The notes: generated by a model from the sequence alone, not told the origin. Shown: positions 7,801-12,301, numbered from the stretch's first letter. The stretch is DNA of 12,309 nt from Verrucomicrobiaceae bacterium (GCA_003820635.1 RPOS01000092.1:1-12309); one strand, 5' to 3'. Numbers and translations: made by a program.

Positions 7801-8652
7801 AACATTTCACGACCGATGGTCGTGATCCCCGCCTTCCCCGGCACCAACTCCGAATACGACTCCGCCAAGGCCTTCCGCGAAGCCGGCGCCGATCCGGAAA
7901 TCCTCGTCTTCCGCAATCTAACAGCCAAACACATCGAGGAATCCCTCACCGCCCTTGCGGAAAAAATCCGCCAATCCCAGATCCTGATGTTCCCCGGTGG
8001 CTTCAGCGCCGGCGACGAACCGGACGGCTCCGCCAAGTTCATCGCCACCATCATCCGCAGCCCGCGCGTGGCCGATGCGATCATGGACCTGCTCAAGAAC
8101 CGCGACGGACTGATCCTCGGCATCTGCAACGGCTTCCAAGCCCTCATCAAAACCGGCTTGGTGCCCTACGGCGAAATCGTGGCTGGGACTACCAGTCCCA
8201 GTCCGTCCGGGGGACCTCCTGTCCCCCATCCATCGGTGCGGCCCACCCTCGTCCACAACGCCATCGGTCGCCACATCTCACGCTACGCCCACACCCGCGT
8301 GACCAGCACGCTCTCGCCGTGGCTTTCTAACAGCACAGCGGGAGACATCCACACCATTCCCCTCTCCCACGGCGAAGGCCGCTTTTACGCCAGCCAAGAC
8401 GTGATCTCCCAACTCGCCACCACCGGCCAGATCGCCACCCAATACTGCGACGAATCCGGCACCCCATCCATGGACATCGCCCACAACCCGAACGGCGCAC
8501 TCGGCGCCATCGAAGGCATCACCTCGCCCTGCGGCCGCGTCCTCGGCAAGATGGGCCACACCGAACGCGCCGGAAAACTCGTCGCCAAAAACATCCCCGG
8601 TAACAAACACCAGCCGATCTTCACAGCCGGAGTTGCCTACTTCTCCCGCTGA
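4870..8652 (+). CDS. purL: Phosphoribosylformylglycinamidine synthase, large fused form (PurS-PurL-PurQ), with repeat insertions
   Basis: The 1260-residue enzyme converts FGAR, glutamine and ATP to FGAM, step four of de novo purine synthesis, in the cytoplasm. The sequence follows the clostridial-type large PurL. It has an N-terminal PurS-like domain (EYLPGQFDQRADSAAQC near 84-100) and a linker with YWSDHCRHTTF (W215-F224). The first AIRS-type half has NETHNHPTEIEPFGGAATCLGG from N321; a second half carries GLGEMFDGSVGAGTVLWPFGGK and GGKDSMSGSF. A class I glutamine amidotransferase domain (about 980-1260) has nucleophile Cys1086 in GICNGFQ and His1167/Glu1169 in SHGEGRF. No frameshift or missing catalytic residue is seen. 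The oddity is its load of repetitive DNA: five 7-3-7 hairpins, three heptanucleotide arrays and one further hairpin, read through at apparent loops (see repeat entries). ATG 4870 gives the family's normal N-terminus; no strong Shine-Dalgarno precedes it. No other pur gene is adjacent. Confidence 0.97.
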   Translation: MNRIFVEKKPAHNAEARHLLHDLRESLGLPGLRNVRVIQRYETDGLSEAEFNEAATHILSEPQVDDIFRELTISGNETAFAVEYLPGQFDQRADSAAQCVQILTGGDRPDVHSAKIIVLDGNLSADEISAVKNYVINAVDSHEIPVAADCIRQAPHTPKDVRTLTGFTTADPASIRSEHGLAMSPEDVAFCQSYFRNEENRDPSITELKMLDTYWSDHCRHTTFLTKIEDVTYDDPAGPVARAWQTYQDVRNQLGRGDKPVTLMDIALIGMRELRASGELDNLEVSEEVNAASIVVPVTIQNSKSKIQNSTTEEWLVMFKNETHNHPTEIEPFGGAATCLGGCIRDPLSGRSYVYQAMRVTGAGDPLTPFSETLPGKLPQKKICQTAAHGYSSYGNQIGLATGQVAEVYHPGYVAKRLEIGAVVAAAPRANVFRGSPAPGDVILLIGGRTGRDGVGGATGSSKEHDDNALENSAEVQKGDAPTERKIQRLFRNPELTRKIKICNDFGAGGVSVAIGEIAPSLVIDLDAVPKKYDGLDGTELAISESQERMAVCVDPKEIDYFIAEADKENLECVKVADVTDSGRLIMTWRGQTIVNLSRAFLDTNGVQQSARIHVARASCPPPSSTSHAALLTSHLRSLNITSQRGLGEMFDGSVGAGTVLWPFGGKHQITPPDAMVAKLPLLEGDTDVCTHMAWGFDPYLSENSPFHGAVYAVTESVCKIVASGARLSDIRLTLQEYFPKLGTDPKRWGLPFAALLGAFHAQHNLRLAAIGGKDSMSGSFNDLDVPPTLVSFALAPGKASLALSPEFKQPGSHVSLVTIPRNADNLPDFEALKQTAEALHQLNQQGKLLSLHHIGAPGLAAALAKSCFGNRIGFISGASVSPAAIYSEAYFTFLLEHDPVAADCIRQALPSAQQIGHTTPEPVLILNNESHPLADLQSAWESTLEPVYPTKPESPSSPGGLGVLAVQKFNIQHSTSNISRPMVVIPAFPGTNSEYDSAKAFREAGADPEILVFRNLTAKHIEESLTALAEKIRQSQILMFPGGFSAGDEPDGSAKFIATIIRSPRVADAIMDLLKNRDGLILGICNGFQALIKTGLVPYGEIVAGTTSPSPSGGPPVPHPSVRPTLVHNAIGRHISRYAHTRVTSTLSPWLSNSTAGDIHTIPLSHGEGRFYASQDVISQLATTGQIATQYCDESGTPSMDIAHNPNGALGAIEGITSPCGRVLGKMGHTERAGKLVAKNIPGNKHQPIFTAGVAYFSR
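5305..5331 (+). repeat. GTGGC 7-3-7 hairpin element, copy 1 (within purL)
   Basis: GTGGC is followed by arm GGCGGAT, loop TGC and arm ATCCGCC, a perfect 7-bp stem, then AAGCC. It is read in phase 0 as VAADCIRQA (residues 146-154), at the junction between the PurS-like domain and the linker domain. The 27 bases plus one more C recur exactly at 7570-7597. Confidence 0.85.
5769..5796 (+). repeat. Heptanucleotide tandem array CCAAAAT x4 (within purL)
   Basis: Four consecutive 7-nt units: CCAAAAT, TCAAAAT, CCAAAAT, CCAAAAT. They are A/T-rich against a G+C-rich gene and are translated as an Asn/Ser/Lys/Gln-rich stretch (about residues 300-310). They sit just before the conserved TEEWLVMFKNETHNHPTEIEP block, at a place where related PurLs have a short loop (from memory of the family). 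Confidence 0.85.
6712..6737 (+). repeat. GTGGC 7-3-7 hairpin element, copy 2 (within purL)
   Basis: GTGGC, arm GCGGGCA, loop TCC, arm TGCCCGC (perfect 7-bp stem), then CGCC. Read in phase 0 as VARASCPP from residue 615, between the first AIRS half and the LNITSQRGLGEMFD block. It aligns at 22 of 26 bases with the copy at 7499-7524. A 7-nt spacer joins it to the heptad array at 6745. Confidence 0.87.
6745..6779 (+). repeat. Heptanucleotide tandem array ACTTCTC-type (within purL)
   Basis: Five 7-nt units in register: ACTTCTC, ACGCGGC, ACTTCTC, ACTTCTC, ACTTACG. Read as a Ser/Thr/His/Leu-rich stretch up to about residue 637. With the hairpin at 6712 it forms one composite insertion of about 68 bases ahead of the conserved LNITSQRG segment. 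Confidence 0.78.
7499..7524 (+). repeat. GTGGC 7-3-7 hairpin element, copy 3, read in another frame (within purL)
   Basis: GTGGC, arm GCGAGCG, loop TCT, arm CGCCCGC, then CGCC. The stem has six pairs and one A/C mismatch. It starts at codon position 2 and is read as SGASVSPAA (about residues 877-885), whereas the related copy at 6712 starts at codon position 1. The loop-closing pair is G-C here and A-T in the 6712 copy, a compensatory change. Confidence 0.78.
7570..7597 (+). repeat. GTGGC 7-3-7 hairpin element, copy 4, identical to copy 1 (within purL)
   Basis: These 28 bases are identical to 5305-5332. Read in phase 0 as VAADCIRQA from residue 901, shortly after a TFLLEHDP strand and before a Pro/Glu-containing stretch in the second AIRS half. 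Confidence 0.87.
7747..7810 (+). repeat. Composite repeat: CTTGGCG doublet plus ATTCAAC heptad array (within purL)
   Basis: A direct repeat CTTGGCG/TTGGCGG at 7752-7769 is followed by five 7-nt units at 7776-7810: ATTCAAC three times, ATCCAAC, ATTTCAC. Read in frame as a linker (about residues 960-980) that joins the second AIRS half to the glutamine amidotransferase domain starting RPMVVIPAFPGTNSEYD. An interdomain linker tolerates extra length. Confidence 0.83.
8179..8200 (+). repeat. GTGGC 7-3-7 hairpin element, copy 5 (within purL)
   Basis: GTGGC, arm TGGGACT, loop ACC, arm AGTCCCA, a perfect 7-bp stem. The stem and loop sequences are unlike the other copies but the architecture is identical. 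Read in phase 0 as VAGTTSP from residue 1104 in the amidotransferase domain, between LVPYGEI and the conserved RPTLVHNAIGRH block. Confidence 0.85.
8209..8227 (+). repeat. Second hairpin in the amidotransferase insertion (within purL)
   Basis: Arms GGGGGAC and GTCCCCC enclose loop CTCCT, nine bases after copy 5. It has a 7-bp stem like the others but a 5-nt loop and no GTGGC, so it may be a related type or the other half of a composite element. It encodes a Gly/Pro-rich stretch. Confidence 0.75.
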
Positions 8653-8978
8653 ACCAACGGGTTGTCACAAACCAATTCCGGGAAAGACGAGAAATCCCGA
8701 TCCGCTGACCAGAGTTGCTTTACCCGATGGTGCCGGCAGATCGCGGCGATTCTGGCATCGTGGATCTTCGGGCCCTTGATCTTCCCGGCGCTCGCCTGTG
8801 TGGAAATGACCTCCCAATACCCCGGACCTTCCCCGATGAACCTCAAGCCGGGACTGGCCTGCCATGCTTCGATGGCAGCGAGCGCCGTGGCCAGCGGCGA
8901 GGGTGGATTGTAGATTTTCGGATGCGTCACGATGGCGAGAAACTCATGCACACACGGCCAGGGAATCGCCCACGGCGA
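8637..8978 (-). pseudogene. VapC-like PIN-domain toxin, 5' truncated at a group II intron boundary
   Basis: The reading frame from 8978 to the TAG at 8639-8637 encodes 113 residues beginning SPWAIPWPCVHEFLAIVTHP. That is the middle of VapC-family PIN ribonucleases, followed by KIHDARIAAI and ADRDFSSFP, which carry the C-terminal acidic residues. The N-terminal third, with the first metal-binding Asp (LLDxN), is absent, and the break falls where the intron 3' end lies. No antitoxin gene is recognisable upstream. The 3' end overlaps the convergent purL end by 16 bases. A GTG at 8951 could start a 104-residue fragment, but without the first acidic residue it should not be an active nuclease. Inference: the gene was split by intron insertion and its 5' exon was then lost. 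Confidence 0.78.
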
Positions 8979-9065
8979 GTAGAGTAGGGAGCAACGGACG
9001 GCGTAGCCGCTCCGCTGCTCCCCCTCATCGAACCGGACGGGCGGATTTCCCGCATCCGGCTCTCG
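8979..9065 (-). mobile_element. Group II intron 3' remnant (domains V and VI)
   Basis: On the minus strand, 9062-9030 reads as domain V. GAGCCGGA pairs with TCCGGTTC, starting with the GAGCC/GGTTC ends that contain the AGC catalytic triad. Inside are GCGG/CCGC with an A-rich loop and an unpaired CG-containing bulge on the 3' side. Next, 9029-8979 folds as domain VI: a 12-bp stem (GGGAGCAGCGGA with TCCGTTGCTCCC, one wobble), an inner CGGC/GCCG stem, a basal GAG/CTC pair and a bulged A seven bases from an AC end, the place of the branch point. The exon then resumes in the PIN gene. No reverse transcriptase or domains I-IV are recognisable in 9066-9211, so it looks 5' deleted. The 5' limit is unknown. 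Confidence 0.72.
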
Positions 9066-9211
9066 GAGTGCCGTTCTTCGGTTTACTTCATGAGTGTCGC
9101 CATTTGGTCTTCAAGGGGAAGCGGATGAGTCCGTAATGTTGCGCCACCGCCCCGGACCCGCTCCGGTGTCATCTACTTTTGAGTCAACGGGGGTAGGCAC
9201 CCTGATCCGGG
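9066..9211. other. Unassigned sequence between intron remnant and small ORF
   Basis: No credible gene is seen. The minus strand has short frames that end at a TGA near 9094. 9167-9187 (GTGTCATCTACTTTTGAGTC) has the look of an insertion-sequence end, but no partner repeat or transposase was found. It may be more decayed intron or IS material. Confidence 0.3.
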
Positions 9212-9499
9212 TCAGTGACTGGGGGAAGAACCCGGGGTGAGCAATGCGGCGGGAATGGCCAGCGACATGAGCGCGCAAACTCCCGCCAGGAGCAGCACCA
9301 GCCAGCGACTCGGATCCTCATTGAGTAGCTTGCCAAAATAGAAATACGCGTGCTGCTCAGGCGAGCGGAACAACAGCGCCGGAATCGTCAGAATCGAGCA
9401 AAACAATAACGAAGGCGAGCACATCGCCACCATGAGGGCGGCACATTTCATGCTGATCCGGGAGGTCAACAACTGCCGGGGCCCATAAATGAAAATCAT
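9212..9499 (-). CDS. Hypothetical small membrane protein
   Basis: Not recognised. From the ATG at 9499 it encodes 95 residues with two hydrophobic segments, about MVAMCSPSLLFCSILTIPAL (near 23-43) and WLVLLLAGVCALMSLAIPAA (near 68-88), joined by a charged loop with FYFGKLLNEDPSR. The 9499 start is preferred because GGAGAG lies 10 bases upstream; a longer frame starts at 9586 and a shorter one at 9451. Base composition is less G+C-rich than its neighbours and it sits beside mobile-element debris, so it may be acquired. It could also be a chance ORF. Confidence 0.42.
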   Translation of the reverse strand: MIFIYGPRQLLTSRISMKCAALMVAMCSPSLLFCSILTIPALLFRSPEQHAYFYFGKLLNEDPSRWLVLLLAGVCALMSLAIPAALLTPGSSPSH

Positions 9500-9586
9500 C
9501 CTGAGAAATCTCTCCGTATCAGGCAGACCATGGCATACAATGTCTGAGGCCCAAGGGAACCGGGCATGGCTAAGGGTGCGTTTCAT

Positions 9587-9764
9587 GGGACGCCTGATGA
9601 GTTACACGCGATTACGTAGGATGACAAGAATTTTTAGAAAACTTTTAAGCAAACCTCTCAAGATGGTTGGGTTTTTTAAAATTTATTAAAATCGGTCGGT
9701 TGAGCAGCCGGTGCTGGACGGACACCGGCGATTCCGCCTTACTCGCCGCCCGGCACCGGAAAAA
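9587..9764. other. AT-rich intergenic stretch upstream of tRNA-Leu
   Basis: The bases around 9625-9692 are strikingly A/T-rich, including TTTTTTAAAATTTATTAAAA, in an otherwise G+C-rich window. This could hold the tRNA promoter (TATTAAAAT near 9683-9691 as a -10) or be foreign DNA. A 7-bp hairpin GCCGGTG/CACCGGC lies at 9707-9729. No gene is seen. Confidence 0.4.
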
Positions 9765-9849
9765 GCCGCCGTGGCGGAATGGTAGACGCTCCGGACTTAA
9801 AATCCGTTGGTCCGCAAGGACCGTGGGGGTTCGAGTCCCCCCGGCGGCA
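9765..9849 (+). tRNA. trnL: tRNA-Leu (anticodon TAA)
   Basis: 85 bases fold as a class II tRNA. Acceptor GCCGCCG pairs with CGGCGGC, and the D arm contains GCGGAATGGTAGACGC. The anticodon stem CCGGA/TCCGT (outermost pair mismatched) has loop CTTAAAA, anticodon TAA. The long variable arm GGTCC-GCAA-GGACC is typical of Leu, and the T arm is GGGGG-TTCGAGT-CCCCC. Discriminator A is at 9849; CCA is not encoded. It reads UUA and UUG codons. TTA is rare in the surrounding genes. Confidence 0.95.
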
Positions 9850-10312
9850 CTGGGCGGATCCCGAATGCGAGCAAGCGCCTTTGCGGAGGGTTAAAGCCGG
9901 GGTTGGCCATCTCTCACCCGAACAGGCAACCCCGCCATCGAAGGCCCGCTTCAGGGCGGCGTGCGGAAAATTAGGTGATGACAGATGACAAGCGCTCGGT
10001 GGCGGAGCGCTTGTTTGCAACCGGATGCAAACATGCCGGGATTTCAAATCCAAAGAATAGAAGGAGCGGAAGGCAGGCAAACAGGTGGGCCTTTCCAACA
10101 ACCGTCTTTCTGGATGTCCCTTTCTATCAGGTGCGGTCTGGGTGGTGGCGTGGTGGCTGCTCCGCCGGGCATGAATCGGCTTTCCTGCGGCGGGTGGAAA
10201 TTTGGCGATGATTTCCAATGGCGGAAAAACCGTTAGCGACGATTTGTGATCGCGTTCCGGGGCAAATCCCCGCTTCGCATTCAACCACAACCTTACAGAC
10301 AACGAAACGACC
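9850..10312. other. Gene-free region with several hairpins between tRNA-Leu and the secreted protein gene
   Basis: No convincing gene. The long minus-strand frame here runs through the antisense of the tRNA and is an artefact. Inverted repeats: CGGGGTTG/CAACCCCG at 9898-9934 (21-base loop); a perfect 9-bp stem CAAGCGCTC/GAGCGCTTG at 9989-10013 (7-base loop); and TTTGCA/TGCAAA at 10014-10031. None has a T-run, so they are not typical terminators. The promoter of the 10313 gene should lie in the last 100 bases, but no good match was found. Confidence 0.5.
9989..10013. repeat. Perfect 9-bp inverted repeat
   Basis: CAAGCGCTC and GAGCGCTTG are separated by GGTGGCG. Immediately downstream is a second small inverted repeat (TTTGCA/TGCAAA, 10014-10031). 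Function unknown; there is no oligo-T tract. Confidence 0.6.
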
Positions 10313-10891
10313 ATGAAATCAAAACTGATCCGTTCCCTCACCATCGCCACGTTCAGCCTTGCGGCGGCCCTCCCGCTCAGCGCAAAGGACAAGGCGTCAT
10401 CCACCATCACCAAGGCCGAGGTCAATGCGGCTCAGCAGGCATGGTGTGACGCGCTGGTTGCCATCGGCAAGGCCAACGAGGAAGGCAAGGACGCCAAGGC
10501 GCTCGCAACAAAGGTCCTCAGCGAGGCCTATGACTACGACAAGGGCAAGGTCTTCTTCAAGCCGACCCTCACCTACGGCAAAAACACCTTCCGCCCGACC
10601 AAGGAAGGCGCGCTCGCCTATTTCGTCGGTGGCGATCCGAATTTCCCGGAGGACAAGGGCTTCGCGCTCAAGCCCTGGGTGAAGGCACGCTATGACAATC
10701 TCGGCGACGGCGATGATGGCATCCAGATCCACGGCGACATCGCCATCACCATGGGCAACGTGTGGGTCACGGCCAAGGACGGCACGGAAGTGATGGTGGA
10801 CAAGACCTTCGTCTTCAAGAAAGGCGATGACGGCAAGCTCCGCCTGATCGTCCACAAGTCATCGCTGCCCTACTCACCGGACAAGAAATAA
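10313..10891 (+). CDS. Secreted SnoaL/NTF2-like protein of unknown function
   Basis: The protein has 192 residues with a Sec signal peptide: basic MKSK, hydrophobic core to about residue 20, ALPLSA then cleavage near A24. The mature part resembles a secreted family often labelled 'phosphoribosyl-AMP cyclohydrolase' by annotation transfer. It has ITKAEVNAAQQAWCDALVAIG, an FKPT segment, YFVGGDPNFPEDKGFALKPW, and C-terminal beta strands ending HKSSLPY. It has none of the HisI zinc-binding Cys pattern, so that enzymatic name is unlikely. An NTF2-like alpha+beta fold is inferred from the pattern; the role is unknown. It is followed by its own terminator and converges with the porin gene. No clear Shine-Dalgarno precedes the ATG. 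Confidence 0.85.
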   Translation: MKSKLIRSLTIATFSLAAALPLSAKDKASSTITKAEVNAAQQAWCDALVAIGKANEEGKDAKALATKVLSEAYDYDKGKVFFKPTLTYGKNTFRPTKEGALAYFVGGDPNFPEDKGFALKPWVKARYDNLGDGDDGIQIHGDIAITMGNVWVTAKDGTEVMVDKTFVFKKGDDGKLRLIVHKSSLPYSPDKK

Positions 10892-10916
10892 ACCTCAACA
10901 GGCGTCCGGTCTAACA

Positions 10917-10964
10917 GTCCATCGCCCGGCTCTTTTCCAAGGGCGGGGCAATGGACATTTTTTT
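10917..10964 (+). terminator. Rho-independent terminator of the secreted-protein gene
   Basis: GTCCAT (10917-10922) pairs with ATGGAC (10951-10956), with inner GCCC/GGGC extending the stem, followed by a T-run at 10958-10964. It lies 25 bases after the stop codon and is directly preceded by a TCTAACA heptamer. Confidence 0.85.
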
Positions 10965-10968
10965 GTGC

Positions 10969-11005
10969 TCAAACGCAAAGCAGCCGCCCCATCCGGAGCG
11001 GCTGC
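10969..11005 (-). terminator. Probable terminator of the porin gene
   Basis: On the minus strand a perfect 8-bp stem GCAGCCGC/GCGGCTGC (11005-10980, 10-base loop) is followed by TTTGCGTTTG, 31 bases beyond the porin stop. The T-tract is interrupted, so efficiency is uncertain. Confidence 0.5.
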
Positions 11006-11036
11006 CAGCAACTGAAAACGGCCGAAGATGCAACGC

Positions 11037-12257
11037 TCAGAAAAACGTGCGGAAGGCGATCAAGTAGGTGACGGCATCCACGTCGCCCTTGGGGGTATCC
11101 AAGGTGGCGTATTCGATTCCGCCCATCAACTTCAGGTTGTCGCCACAGAGGTGATAGTTCAGACCGGCATAGAGCGTGTGGAGCTCGTCACCACGGCCGC
11201 TGTTGACGTCCACTCCGGTGCTGTGCCTTGAGTTAAGATAGCGTCCGTTGCTACCGATTCCCTGATCCTCGCTGGCACCTGCATATTGGTATTGGAAGAC
11301 CGCCTGCAGACGATCCTCAAGAATCCAGTAGTGAGGCATGACCATGAGCGAGTGAAACGAGCCACCGCGGTTTCCGCTGCCGTTGTTTTCACCCAGGGCA
11401 AGAGTGGCGAGCGCTCCGAAGCGGTCTTTCTCGTAAATCGCATTGAAGGCGGTGGCCCATGCGTAGCCGAGGAAATCGTCCGCGCCGGATTCGTCATTGA
11501 CGACCAGGTCGAGAACCAGCCGCCATTCGTCGGACATCTCGTTGGCCAATGACAGGTAGTAGGCTTGGCCGTCGTTCCAGCCGCCGATGAATTCCGAATC
11601 GTCCTCACCGCTGAACACGCCGACGGTGCCGGACCACTTGCCAAGCGCGGCATCGAGGGTCACACCGGTCGGGCGGTTGTTGGCGCCGTAGAGTTTGTTG
11701 GCGATGGCCGAGCGCTCGATGGTGTAGATTTCCTTGGAGGACATGTGAACTTCCTCGGTCATGTTGAACTTGAAGCGGCCGTAGTTGAGCTTGAACTCGT
11801 CGAGCGCACCCGCGCCGAAGGCTTTCTTGATATCAAAACTGAACACCGCCTCGTCGAATGTATCGTAGCCCCAGTCCAGATCGTTGCCGCTGCGGCGGCC
11901 GTCGTTGACCATGTTGAGCTTCACGTTGGCACTGAAGAACTGGAGGAAATCGGTCTTGGTTTCGATCCGCACGCGCCGGTATTCGTCGTATGTGTCATTG
12001 AAATCGCGGCCATTGACGTCCTCACCATCAAGGTAGGCGGCCTGGTATTGGAAGCGTCCACCCACTTGGAATCCCTGAAGGATCGGGTTTTCCTTGTTCT
12101 TGTAGAGCGTGCCGGGCTTGTTCTGGAGCCATTCGCACCAGTCGCCGGGATTGGACGGCGCGCTTTGGACAGGGGCGGCTTCCGGGCCGGCGAGGGCGGG
12201 GACTTGGAGACCCAGGGCAAGACCGAGGGCGAGCGGGAGTTGTTTGCGGATTGGCAT
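11037..12257 (-). CDS. Phosphate-selective-type outer-membrane porin (OprP/OprO family)
   Basis: The 406-residue protein has a signal peptide (MPIRK, hydrophobic core, cleavage after ALA at about residue 23). A strand-rich body follows, with alternating aromatic and polar residues and many acidic turns. Family-like elements: a YDEYRRVRIETKTDF start of the barrel, LNYGRFKFNMTEEVHMSSKEIYTIERSAI (the K.....E..TS/SR region typical of these porins), repeated turns such as GEDDSEF and GENNGSGNRGG, and a C-terminal YLIAFRTFF with final Phe, the BAM recognition signal. It should form a trimeric anion or general diffusion channel; phosphate selectivity is only a family-level expectation. An N-terminal linker with GDWCEWLQNKPGTLYKNKENP precedes the barrel. 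ATG 12257 is the start giving a proper signal peptide. No Pho box is recognised in the 52 bases available upstream. Confidence 0.88.
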   Translation of the reverse strand: MPIRKQLPLALGLALGLQVPALAGPEAAPVQSAPSNPGDWCEWLQNKPGTLYKNKENPILQGFQVGGRFQYQAAYLDGEDVNGRDFNDTYDEYRRVRIETKTDFLQFFSANVKLNMVNDGRRSGNDLDWGYDTFDEAVFSFDIKKAFGAGALDEFKLNYGRFKFNMTEEVHMSSKEIYTIERSAIANKLYGANNRPTGVTLDAALGKWSGTVGVFSGEDDSEFIGGWNDGQAYYLSLANEMSDEWRLVLDLVVNDESGADDFLGYAWATAFNAIYEKDRFGALATLALGENNGSGNRGGSFHSLMVMPHYWILEDRLQAVFQYQYAGASEDQGIGSNGRYLNSRHSTGVDVNSGRGDELHTLYAGLNYHLCGDNLKLMGGIEYATLDTPKGDVDAVTYLIAFRTFF

Positions 12258-12273
12258 GTTGGTGTTGCTTGGT

Positions 12274-12301
12274 TTTGTAGCGGGAACGCCAGACTGGTAA
12301 A
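12274..12301 (-). promoter_or_regulatory. Weak candidate promoter for the porin gene
   Basis: On the minus strand TTTACC (12301-12296) and TACAAA (12279-12274) have a 16-base spacer, 4 of 6 matches each, ending 16 bases before the ATG. The implied leader is very short, so the true promoter may lie beyond the window. Confidence 0.25.

Noticed and set aside
5769..7810. Repeats in purL as a CRISPR-like array
   Set aside because: Repeat units are 7 nt and contiguous, or hairpins at irregular distances; no regular spacers.
9167..9187. Insertion-sequence terminal repeat
   Set aside because: Only a single copy is seen, with no transposase or target duplication; kept as a remark only.
9995..10013. 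GTGGC at 9999 in the tRNA-downstream hairpin as another 7-3-7 element
   Set aside because: GTGGC here lies in the loop of a 9-bp stem, and the seven bases that follow have no complementary arm after a 3-nt loop.
9739..10425. Long minus-strand reading frame (228 codons) across the tRNA and gene-free region
   Set aside because: It reads the antisense of tRNA-Leu (the familiar GDSNPHGPCGPTDFKSGAS peptide) and has no domain or codon signal; a known type of artefact.
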